5,332 bases of DNA from Thermoplasmata archaeon (lineage in GTDB: Archaea; Thermoplasmatota; E2; DHVEG-1), in the NCBI GenBank assembly GCA_003649845.1, contig QMTB01000111.1, positions 1 to 5,332 of the forward strand. The letters are read 5' to 3'. Below the pieces are notes generated by a model. The model saw nothing but the letters and a program-made list of their open reading frames with translations. It searched no databases and was not told the origin of the DNA. This document shows positions 1 to 5,332 of this stretch, piece after piece (the stretch's first letter is position 1; the number at the start of each line of letters is the position of its first letter). The position numbers were made by a program, and so were the translations under genes.

Positions 1-165
1 ATATCTATAACAACAAATAATATCCCTATTGAAAAGAATGTTACTATATTTAAAGCGATTTGGTTTAACTATTCTATACTATATGATTTATCTGGTAGAT
101 TGGATAATATAGATGATAATGTCTTTATAGACAATGGTATAGACGTATTCAATAAATGGCTATAG
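1..165 (+). CDS. 3' end of an unidentified AT-rich gene (partial)
   Basis: Frame 1 is open from the window edge for 54 codons and stops at TAG 163-165; the start lies outside the window. The visible C-terminus is rich in Ile, Asn and Asp. It begins with a hydrophilic stretch (about residues 1-15), has an aromatic, hydrophobic segment around residues 19-30 (FKAIWFNYSILYDL) and ends in an acidic piece with repeated Asp/Asn and a final FNKWL. Codon choice is as AT-rich as in the next gene, so both seem to belong to the same genomic background. The pattern of an aromatic helix, then LYD, then a D-x-x-x-x-D-x-x-I-D spacing loosely recalls the C-terminal part of NuoL/Mrp-type proton-pumping membrane subunits. 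That resemblance is weak and comes from memory, so no function is assigned. It could equally be the end of an exported protein, or a chance open frame. Confidence 0.45.
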   Translation: MSITTNNIPIEKNVTIFKAIWFNYSILYDLSGRLDNIDDNVFIDNGIDVFNKWL

Positions 166-267
166 ATTACTATTCTCCTTATGATAGATAATATTTGATC
201 AACCTCTGATAGAATATATTAGTCATAGGATGCATTATTTCAGATTATTAAACCCTACTTCGAAATA

Positions 268-281
268 AAAAATATAAATAA
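268..281 (+). promoter_or_regulatory. TATA-box promoter of the C25 peptidase gene
   Basis: An A/T-only TATA-like stretch (aaaaatataaata) is preceded by a purine-rich CGAAA at 261-265 that could act as a BRE. Its centre lies about 30 bases before the GTG at 307. Archaeal transcription normally starts about 25 bases downstream of the TATA centre, which would place the 5' end of the mRNA within a few bases of the start codon. There is no Shine-Dalgarno match between 285 and 306, which agrees with a leaderless transcript. Confidence 0.5.
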
Positions 282-306
282 CATTAGATAATTACATTAT
301 AAGATT

Positions 307-2427
307 GTGAAGAAGATTAACCTTAGATTCCTAGTCTTTATAGTATCTGGTTCTATACTCTCATCTAGTTTTATATATCCTGTTTCATCTGATAGGGTAT
401 ACACATTTGAATATGAATTTAAACAACCGATCATTAAACATATTAATGATTCGATTCTTCTTCAGATACCTCATTCTAATATCTATCTCATTAGACCAGG
501 TTATCCTATGCTCCCATGTTGGATTAAAACATTTTATCTACCTATTAATTCAAAGATTACCTATCTAGATGTAACCTCCAAAGGTATCTATAGTATGATT
601 CTAGATGAAAAATTGTTTCCATCTCCAACTCCTAGTATCATAGGAGAGAAATTGAATTATAGAGATATTAGATATAATTTTTCTGTTTATCCTAATAGCT
701 GGTTTTCATATCATCTAAATTCAGGTATCCATAATGGTAGACGATACAAAATTCTTACAATCCTTGTATATCCAATAAAATATTATCCATATGAAAACAC
801 GGTTTCAATTCTAAAAAGTGTTAAGATTAATTTCAATTATACAATCAACTCTATAAAGAGAGATAGTAACAATGAAGAGTTTAAACTAGTTGTAATATCT
901 CCAAATAGATTTCATAGTTTATCAGAGGAATTCGTTGAATATAAGAATCAGAGGATGATTCCTACTAAACTAGTAACATTAGATGAGATATATAATGGTA
1001 TATATTTCCCAGTACAAGGTAGAGATAATCCTGAGAAGATTAAATATTTTATAAAAAATGCTATAGAGAATTGGAATACCTCTTTTATTCTGCTAGTAGG
1101 TGGAATAAAATATACTCCCTCTAGAGAGGTTCATATAAAGATTACTTCATCTGGTGATAGAGAGATATTTTATAGTGATCTATATTATGCTGACCTCTAT
1201 GATGCTAATGGTAACTTCTCTAGTTGGGATTCTAATAATAACAGTGTTTTCGCAGAGTATAACTGGGATGGTAACACAGATATTCTTGATCTCTATCCAG
1301 ATGTTTATCTCTCTAGAATACCTTGTAATGATGAAGTAGAGTTAGAGAATATCTTAGATAAAATCAGATATTATGAGGAGAATAGATCCTATAATGATAA
1401 ATGGTTTAGAAATATTATAACTATCGGTGGAGATACATTTATTGGAGATGATTTCAACGAAGGAGAGATAGCAAATGAAGAGGCAATAGAGTTATTAGGG
1501 GATTTCACATCGAATAAGATATGGGTTTCAAATGGTAGATTGAATGGTTCATCTGGTGTATCAGAGATTCAAAAGGCATTAGATGAAGGCAGTGGTTTTA
1601 TATATCTCTCCGGTCATGGCTCTACAGATAAATATGCAACTCATCCTCATAATAATTCAACATGGATTCCTACTCCTACCAGGGGGTTGTATAGTAATCA
1701 ATTGATAGATTTTCATAATAAAGATAGATATCCTATAATGATCACTACTGGTTGTAGTAATAGTAGATATGACAAAGATTCTAAATGTTTCTCTTGGTCT
1801 TTTCTTATTAACCCAGATGGTGGTGGTATAGCTTCCATAGGTGCAACTGCTCTAGGTTATGCCCATGGCGGTATAGATATAATTAGAGATTTGATAGATG
1901 GAATAGCTTTGAATACCTTTAAAGCTTATAGGAATGGTGCTAAAACCTTTGGGGAACTATGGGTTGAAGGTGTAAACCTTTATCTAGAGAAATCTTTGGA
2001 GGCTGTTGATTATAAGACTATTTTAGAATGGCAACCTTTTGGAGATCCAACACTTGCTATAGCAGAAGGATCAAATCCACCATGGAAACCTATTATCAAC
2101 GGACCAACACAAGGTAAACTAGGAGAAGAATATACTTTTGATGCAACTGCAAGTGATCCAGATGGTGATAAAATTTATTATATGTTTGATTGGGGTGATG
2201 GTAGTTACTCTAAGATACTTGGACCTTTTAATTCAAATGAAACCATTTCTATTACACATAAATGGATGAAACGAGGAGTATATAATATCAGGGTTAGAGT
2301 AAAAGATATATATGGAAGTATTAGCTCTTGGTCTGATCCTATAACCTTTAATATAAAAAGGTGTAGCTTGTCAATAAAATCTATTATAAAGTCAATGAAA
2401 GCTATTATTATAAATATTATGAAATAA
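307..2427 (+). CDS. secreted C25 (gingipain-like) cysteine peptidase with PKD domain
   Basis: This is a complete 706-residue exported protease. Residues 1-28 form a signal peptide (KK, then a hydrophobic core, ending near PVSSD). Residues about 30-190 resemble the C25 propeptide, including the G-x-P-x-L-P motif at 65-70. The C25 catalytic domain spans about 193-588: KLVVISP entry strand at 193-199, FILLVGG at 260-266, a YPDVYLSRIP strand at 330-339, catalytic His437 in SGHGS, and catalytic Cys483 in TTGCS. Residues about 591-684 are a PKD domain with the DWGDG hallmark at 628-632. About eleven N-x-S/T sequons suit an extracellular archaeal glycoprotein. The GTG start gives a correct signal peptide and sits next to a TATA box without a Shine-Dalgarno site. 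In known families C25 enzymes cut after Arg or Lys and are activated by loss of the propeptide; specificity here cannot be read. No membrane anchor is visible: the last 22 residues are a basic, Ile-rich tail encoded by AT-rich repeats. Arg codons are almost all AGA/AGG, unlike the downstream gene. Confidence 0.93.
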   Translation: MKKINLRFLVFIVSGSILSSSFIYPVSSDRVYTFEYEFKQPIIKHINDSILLQIPHSNIYLIRPGYPMLPCWIKTFYLPINSKITYLDVTSKGIYSMILDEKLFPSPTPSIIGEKLNYRDIRYNFSVYPNSWFSYHLNSGIHNGRRYKILTILVYPIKYYPYENTVSILKSVKINFNYTINSIKRDSNNEEFKLVVISPNRFHSLSEEFVEYKNQRMIPTKLVTLDEIYNGIYFPVQGRDNPEKIKYFIKNAIENWNTSFILLVGGIKYTPSREVHIKITSSGDREIFYSDLYYADLYDANGNFSSWDSNNNSVFAEYNWDGNTDILDLYPDVYLSRIPCNDEVELENILDKIRYYEENRSYNDKWFRNIITIGGDTFIGDDFNEGEIANEEAIELLGDFTSNKIWVSNGRLNGSSGVSEIQKALDEGSGFIYLSGHGSTDKYATHPHNNSTWIPTPTRGLYSNQLIDFHNKDRYPIMITTGCSNSRYDKDSKCFSWSFLINPDGGGIASIGATALGYAHGGIDIIRDLIDGIALNTFKAYRNGAKTFGELWVEGVNLYLEKSLEAVDYKTILEWQPFGDPTLAIAEGSNPPWKPIINGPTQGKLGEEYTFDATASDPDGDKIYYMFDWGDGSYSKILGPFNSNETISITHKWMKRGVYNIRVRVKDIYGSISSWSDPITFNIKRCSLSIKSIIKSMKAIIINIMK

Positions 2428-2449
2428 AAAATTATAAATATTATAAAGT
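2382..2449 (+). repeat. AT-rich short direct repeats at the 3' end of the peptidase gene
   Basis: A 14-base unit (attataaatattat) occurs at 2407-2420 and again at 2431-2444. An overlapping 11-base unit (tattataaagt) occurs at 2382-2392 and 2439-2449. The repeats run across the stop codon of the peptidase gene and encode most of its odd C-terminal tail. The second 14-mer also looks like a TATA box, so it could start a transcript into the following spacer, or it may only be slippage-prone low-complexity DNA. Confidence 0.6.
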
Positions 2450-2500
2450 GAAAGATTCTGTCCTTGTTTCACTATCAGATAAAAAGATAGCTTTTTATCT
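2447..2500 (+). terminator. two consecutive hairpins, possible transcript end of the peptidase gene
   Basis: The first stem pairs AGTGAAA (2447-2453) with TTTCACT (2467-2473) around a 13-base loop. The second is a perfect 10-base inverted repeat, AGATAAAAAG (2477-2486) with CTTTTTATCT (2491-2500), around a 4-base loop. The second contains a run of five T in its 3' arm, and archaeal termination mostly depends on T-rich tracts. They lie 20 to 73 bases after the stop codon, so a terminator or a 3'-end-protecting structure is the simplest reading. They could also be the 5' end of a structured RNA in the spacer. Confidence 0.4.
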
Positions 2501-2543
2501 ACCTGTCTTACACCTTTGGTTTCAGACCAGAAGGTAATTCGAT

Positions 2544-2889
2544 GTGAAAGTCACGGATTTTGCAGTTGATAGGCTTTGCATTCTGAAAAAATGGGTTATG
2601 GATGCTGAAGAAGACCTAAGGGGAGATTATATTCTGGGTTTTGTATATTATAGGAGACTAGAAGGGTTTTGCGGGATGGGTTTTTTGAAAGAGACTGAAG
2701 ATATGCTTTTAAAATGATGATTTACAGGGGAAAAAGTCAATAGTGTGTCTCGAAATACTAAAAGGTTTTTTAGGACTGTGCAGGTCTTGGATGATGAAAG
2801 GTACTAAACCTAAACCAGTATTTGGGTTTCTAAAAAGGAACTGGAGTGATTCTAGGATTGGTACAATCACTTTGGAATTACTCTTCTAG
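2544..2889 (+). pseudogene. possible frameshifted relic or small gene, family unknown
   Basis: A 57-codon frame starts at GTG 2544, eight bases after an AAGGT that could serve as a weak Shine-Dalgarno site, and ends at TGA 2715-2717. It encodes a charged, aromatic-rich peptide (KKWVMDAEEDL, FVYYRRLEGF). The frame shifted by one base is open from 2713 to TAG 2887-2889 (58 codons, including GTKPKPVFGFLKRNW) and takes over exactly where the first ends, at a T4A4 run (2707-2714). A single-base indel in that run would turn the two into one frame of about 114 codons, so a decayed gene or a sequencing error is possible. I do not recognise the protein in either part. The cysteine content and lack of a clear start in the second half leave chance open frames as a strong alternative; the first half alone could be a real small gene. 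Confidence 0.2.
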
Positions 2890-2909
2890 ATTACAGTAGG
2901 CTATAGAAG
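2812..2909 (+). other. run of three possible RNA hairpins
   Basis: Three stems follow closely. AAACC 2812-2816 pairs with GGTTT 2825-2829. CTGGAGTGATT 2841-2851 pairs with AATCACTTTGG 2865-2875 (11 pairs if three G-U wobbles are allowed, seven of them consecutive Watson-Crick, 13-base loop). CTTCTA 2883-2888 pairs with TAGAAG 2904-2909. The wobble pairs fit RNA rather than a DNA operator. No known RNA family is recognised, and stems of this length also arise by chance, so this is only a candidate structured RNA. Confidence 0.22.
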
Positions 2910-3036
2910 CTAAACCTGAAATTTCGCAATGGTGTTTCACAAGCGAGCGGAATGGAGATGAATAAAATGTTTAATCTCTATAGTCCATGATTTTCATTGA
3001 AGGTTGCATCAACACCTATTTCATTTTCGGAAAAAT

Positions 3037-3085
3037 ATTTTTTATTTAACAGTATTTATTGTAACAAAATTTTTTATTTAACAGT
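3037..3085 (+). repeat. paired 17-base direct repeats upstream of the adhesin promoter
   Basis: The sequence attttttatttaacagt occurs perfectly at 3037-3053 and 3069-3085. The start-to-start distance is 32 bases, close to three helical turns, so both copies face the same side of the DNA. They lie about 30 to 80 bases upstream of the TATA box at 3117. This is a usual layout for tandem binding sites of an activator or regulator; which protein binds is unknown. Confidence 0.6.
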
Positions 3086-3092
3086 CGTTAAC

Positions 3093-3103
3093 ATGACGGT
3101 CAT
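3093..3103. promoter_or_regulatory. palindrome, possible operator
   Basis: ATGAC-G-GTCAT is a perfect 5-1-5 palindrome ending 13 bases before the TATA box of the downstream gene. The position would suit a dimeric regulator acting next to the TBP/TFB site. It is short enough to occur by chance, so its location is the main support. Confidence 0.35.
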
Positions 3104-3110
3104 ATTATCA

Positions 3111-3126
3111 CAAGGCTTATATATAG
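3111..3126 (+). promoter_or_regulatory. TATA-box promoter of the beta-helix surface protein gene
   Basis: TTATATATAG at 3117-3126 is a strong archaeal TATA-like element, preceded by CAAGGC as a possible BRE. Transcription would begin near 3143-3150, giving a leader of about 130 bases that contains both copies of the 73-base repeat. Each repeat copy also has its own TATA-like atatatttatag (3139-3150 and 3212-3223), so one or two shorter transcripts are possible. Confidence 0.5.
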
Positions 3127-3137
3127 CTATTTCTATT

Positions 3138-3283
3138 CATATATTTATAGAAAGCCTGAAATAGATAGGCAAACGAATAAGAAACTTGGGGAGGCAAGAA
3201 AAAATGAAAGCATATATTTATAGAAAGCCTGAAATAGATAGGCAAACGAATAAGAAACTTGGGGAGGCAAGAAAAAATGAAAG
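3138..3283 (+). repeat. perfect tandem duplication of a 73-base leader unit
   Basis: Copy 1 is 3138-3210 and copy 2 is 3211-3283, with no mismatch seen. Each unit carries a TATA-like element (atatatttatag), a small possible hairpin (GCCT ... AGGC), a strong Shine-Dalgarno site (GGGGAGG) and ATGAAAG, the beginning of the coding sequence. The duplication therefore doubles the whole initiation signal of the downstream gene. Because 73 is not a multiple of three, the upstream start reads a different frame from the true one. Perfect identity points to a recent event, a copy number that varies, or an assembly artefact. Confidence 0.95.
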
Positions 3284-3299
3284 AAAAAAATATAGTTAG
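3204..3299 (+). CDS. upstream 31-codon reading frame created by the leader duplication
   Basis: The ATG in repeat copy 1 has the same Shine-Dalgarno site (3188-3194) and spacing as the true start. It opens 31 codons ending at TAG 3297-3299, running through the second Shine-Dalgarno site and 23 bases into the main gene in another frame. The peptide is short, very basic (many Lys and Arg) and has no recognised function. If translated, it should lower or couple initiation at 3277; it may have no role as a protein. Whether ribosomes use it cannot be told from sequence, but the signals are identical to those of the main gene. Confidence 0.35.
   Translation: MKAYIYRKPEIDRQTNKKLGEARKNERKKYS
3261..3267 (+). 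promoter_or_regulatory. Shine-Dalgarno site deciding the start at 3277
   Basis: GGGGAGG matches the usual anti-Shine-Dalgarno sequence and lies nine bases before ATG 3277. This start gives a full signal peptide, whereas later in-frame ATGs (for example codon 11) would cut it short. The strong site here contrasts with the peptidase gene, which has none. Confidence 0.75.
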
Positions 3300-5332
3300 A
3301 AGGCTGATGAGTTTCACGATAGCAGCGATATTGGTTCTAGGTGCACTGGCAATTATACCAGCTACAACAGTGGCAGCAGATACATTACTTACAGAGGATT
3401 TTGAAAATGCAGCATTCCCACCGACCGGTTGGGCGGTATATAACACTGTTGGAACCAATCACTGGTATAGAGACTATGTTTGGCATGACACGGATTATAC
3501 CCATGTTGCCGCAGTGTATTGGGCCTTGGGTGACACAGAAACCTGGTTGGTAACGCCACTTATATCTGGTTCAGCGTATAGTAATCTGCAGTTGGTCTTT
3601 AATGAAAGTGGTAACTATGTAAGTGATATGGATTACCATGGCATTTGGATCTCAACAACCGGGCAGGACCCCAATACTTATACCTTTGTAGAGTTGCAAA
3701 GTCTATCTCCTCCACCCGATAGCTATGGTTGGCAGCAGACCACCGTAGACCTCAGTGCTTATGCTGGAAATGATTTTTATCTCGCTTTCAGATACGATGG
3801 TAACTATGCTGATGAATGGTATATCGACGATATTGAGATAACTGGAGAAACAGGAGGAGGACCATCGTGTCCCAATGAAGTATGGGTTGATGACGATTAT
3901 ACTTCTTCTACTCCTGGATGGGGTTACGATCATTTCGATAAAATACAGGATGGTGTAGATGCTGTTTGTAATGGTGGAACGGTTCATGTTGCAGCAGGAA
4001 CATATCATGAATATTTGCACATCGTAAAAGATGATATTACACTTCAAGGTGCAGGCATCGATCAAACTATTATTGATTTAGATGGATTGATACCGTACTG
4101 GCATTATGCCGGTGTGAGCACCTCCTACGCCAGTAGAGGAGGCATACTAATCACTCCATACGGTCAAACCGCTGCAGGTGGCAACATGCCTGGAGGAGAC
4201 CCAGAACTCATCGAGGATGTAACCATCAAAGATTTAACAGTTGAAAATGCTGGAGTTAACCCTCCTCTATATGCAACTGGCACCCACACAGGTTCTGATA
4301 ATAGTGCAACTCTTGTAGACTCTTCTCAGTCTTGGACACCCGGTGAACTAGTAGGATATTGGATTCACAACATGGATGACCAAGGTAGCGGCGGAATCCA
4401 TGCGTACGGCCAAATCACTGCCAACACAGCTACAACCGTAACAGCAACCTTGACTGGTGGAACAGAAAACGACTGGGATAACGGTGATCATTACATAATT
4501 ACTACGTGGGAAGGATTCTACGATGAGGATAACGACGGACGGAACGATGTTGTAGGAATTCGAGTTGGTTCCGGTAAAGATGTTACCATTGAAAACTGTA
4601 AAGTGATCAACAGTGGCGACTATGGCATATGCTTCGGTAGAGCACGTAGGACGGACAGTGGAACCAGACCACCAAGCGAAAATCCGATCGTCAGAAATTG
4701 CATAGTTTCGGATAATCATGAAACTGGAATAAATGTTGCCGGCTCAACAGGCACGGTTACCATAAATAACAACATTGTATCAGGCAACCTGAATCCAGAT
4801 GCTCCAGAAAACCATGCCAAAGGTATATGCGTTGCAGGTAGAAGCAACAGTCTTTTGCTTAGTGGTTTAATAGCTAATAATATCGTTACTGGCAATCGAT
4901 ATTATGGTATCGAGGCTTATAGATTTACTGATGGCATCATCATAGATAACAATAGAGTAACAGGTCATAACTTGCACTACGATGCAGCGGGCATTTTCGT
5001 AAGTACTGGCTGGGGTTTCTCCAAGATATGTAGGAATAACATCGTGAAAAATAATATCGTAACTGGAAATATAAGAGGGATAATTGCATACTATGCCTGG
5101 GATTGCACCTTTGAAAATAATACAGTTTCCACAGATTCTGGCACTTATGAGCCTGGACAGGCTGCAATCAAGATTGACCATGCTTATAACATAGCTGTTA
5201 GAAATAATATTGTTAGCTGTGACGGCCTTGGCATAGAATTGACAAGTAGCGACACATATAACTGTCTCGTTACAGAAAACACAGTTGATGGAGCAATGTT
5301 CGCTGGAGTATATATAAGGTCTGGTGCTTACG
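3277..5332 (+). CDS. secreted cleaved-adhesin / beta-helix surface protein (3' truncated by window)
   Basis: The frame is open for 685 codons to the window edge, so the C-terminus and any anchor are missing. Residues 1-34 are a signal peptide: charged KEKNIVRR, a hydrophobic core, probable cut after TVAA. Residues about 35-190 match the cleaved-adhesin/MAM-like jelly-roll fold: LTEDFENAAFPPTGW at the start, WLVTPLIS at 90-97, WISTTG at 124-129, VDLSAYAG at 157-164, and the closing WYIDDIEI at 181-188. A GGG linker leads to WVDDDY (203-208) and a pectin-lyase-like right-handed beta-helix, whose coils repeat NNxVxGN-type turns at 498-504, 534-540, 558-564, 592-598, 614-620 and 643-649. A separate module is inserted at about 332-410, and 415-423 (YDEDNDGRN) looks calcium-binding. 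Such proteins bind or cut polysaccharides or act as adhesins outside the cell; no catalytic site could be identified. Codon use is less AT-rich than upstream (ATC and CGN codons appear). Long antisense-open frames across it are treated as non-coding. Confidence 0.92.
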   Translation, partial: MKEKNIVRRLMSFTIAAILVLGALAIIPATTVAADTLLTEDFENAAFPPTGWAVYNTVGTNHWYRDYVWHDTDYTHVAAVYWALGDTETWLVTPLISGSAYSNLQLVFNESGNYVSDMDYHGIWISTTGQDPNTYTFVELQSLSPPPDSYGWQQTTVDLSAYAGNDFYLAFRYDGNYADEWYIDDIEITGETGGGPSCPNEVWVDDDYTSSTPGWGYDHFDKIQDGVDAVCNGGTVHVAAGTYHEYLHIVKDDITLQGAGIDQTIIDLDGLIPYWHYAGVSTSYASRGGILITPYGQTAAGGNMPGGDPELIEDVTIKDLTVENAGVNPPLYATGTHTGSDNSATLVDSSQSWTPGELVGYWIHNMDDQGSGGIHAYGQITANTATTVTATLTGGTENDWDNGDHYIITTWEGFYDEDNDGRNDVVGIRVGSGKDVTIENCKVINSGDYGICFGRARRTDSGTRPPSENPIVRNCIVSDNHETGINVAGSTGTVTINNNIVSGNLNPDAPENHAKGICVAGRSNSLLLSGLIANNIVTGNRYYGIEAYRFTDGIIIDNNRVTGHNLHYDAAGIFVSTGWGFSKICRNNIVKNNIVTGNIRGIIAYYAWDCTFENNTVSTDSGTYEPGQAAIKIDHAYNIAVRNNIVSCDGLGIELTSSDTYNCLVTENTVDGAMFAGVYIRSGAY

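Larger units (their letters stand above)
2428..3116. other. gene-poor spacer of about 690 bases
   Basis: No open frame above about 60 codons is found on either strand, no tRNA arms were recognised, and the conserved cores of archaeal RNase P RNA or SRP RNA were not seen. From 5' to 3' it holds AT-rich repeats and two hairpins, two overlapping short open stretches (2544-2717 and 2713-2889), a run of possible hairpins at 2812-2909, featureless sequence to about 3030, and the upstream regulatory repeats of the next gene. Between about 2500 and 2950 it is less AT-rich than the genes before it. It may be the remains of a gene or mobile element, or an unrecognised RNA gene. Confidence 0.6.

Noticed and set aside
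1154..1339. A 61-codon plus-strand frame within the peptidase gene.
   Set aside because: It overlaps the C25 catalytic domain in another frame and encodes a low-complexity Met/Ile-rich peptide with no start signals.
2714..2796. ATGATGA at 2714-2720 and 2790-2796 match the C box of archaeal C/D guide RNAs.
   Set aside because: No CTGA D box follows at a suitable distance, and no C'/D' pair is seen.
2915..2988. A short open stretch ending FNLYSP before TGA, which looked vaguely like a transposase C-terminus.
   Set aside because: It is too short, has no recognisable catalytic motif, and no inverted repeats or target-site duplications flank it.
3227..3268. GCCT (3227-3230) could pair with either the nearby AGGC (3240-3243) or the AGGC inside the Shine-Dalgarno site (3265-3268), suggesting a translational switch.
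   Set aside because: Both pairings are only four bases, too weak to claim without covariation or folding data.
3138..3276. GGCAAAC ... GGGGAGGCAAG in each 73-base unit recalls parts of the cyclic-di-GMP-I (GEMM) riboswitch core.
   Set aside because: The supporting stem is only about three pairs and the second helix with its tetraloop receptor is absent. The GGGGAGG part is better explained as the Shine-Dalgarno site.
3341..3553. A 70-codon plus-strand frame near the start of the adhesin gene.
   Set aside because: It is out of frame with the well-supported adhesin domain and is His/Gln-rich in the manner of an alternative-frame shadow.
3117..5181. Minus-strand open frames of 104-123 codons at 3117-3458, 3703-4065, 4348-4719 and 4867-5181.
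   Set aside because: They lie opposite the adhesin/beta-helix gene, except for the 3117-3458 frame, whose end runs over its promoter and leader. They have no recognisable domains, and their products have the skewed composition expected from reading a real gene backwards.

Overview
The window looks like low-GC archaeal DNA that carries genes for exported surface proteins. The archaeal call rests on AT-rich TATA-type boxes at a suitable distance from the starts, no bacterial -35/-10 pairs where a promoter is needed, a probably leaderless GTG-start gene, and the kinds of protein present (gingipain-like C25 peptidase with a PKD domain; cleaved-adhesin plus beta-helix protein). From general knowledge of these families, uncultured Thermoplasmatota or methanogen-related Euryarchaeota are plausible hosts. 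That lineage guess is inference only.

Layout, all genes on the + strand: (1) 1-165, the 3' end of an AT-rich gene whose product cannot be named. (2) 166-306, a short spacer with a good TATA box just before the next start. (3) 307-2427, a complete 706-residue secreted peptidase with signal peptide, C25 propeptide, C25 catalytic domain with the His/Cys pair, and a PKD domain. (4) 2428-3276, about 850 bases without a convincing long gene. It starts with AT-rich repeats and two hairpins, continues with two short overlapping open stretches that may be a frameshifted relic, then several possible RNA hairpins, and ends in a well-built promoter zone: two 17-base direct repeats, a palindrome, a TATA box and a perfect 73-base tandem duplication. 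(5) 3277-5332, a large gene open to the window edge (at least 685 residues): signal peptide, cleaved-adhesin/MAM-like domain, then a long right-handed beta-helix with another small module inserted in it.

The two large genes both encode exported proteins. They carry, separately, the two module types found together in bacterial gingipains: a C25 protease and a cleaved-adhesin domain. A shared job at the cell surface (digestion and binding of external polymers, or processing of the adhesin by the protease) is attractive but unproven. They are far apart, seem to have separate promoters, and differ in base composition and codon use, so they are not an obvious operon.

The most unusual feature is the leader of the second large gene. 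A 73-base unit carrying a TATA-like element, a Shine-Dalgarno site and the start codon is duplicated exactly. The upstream copy therefore opens a 31-codon reading frame that overlaps the true start in another frame. This could tune or switch expression of the adhesin.
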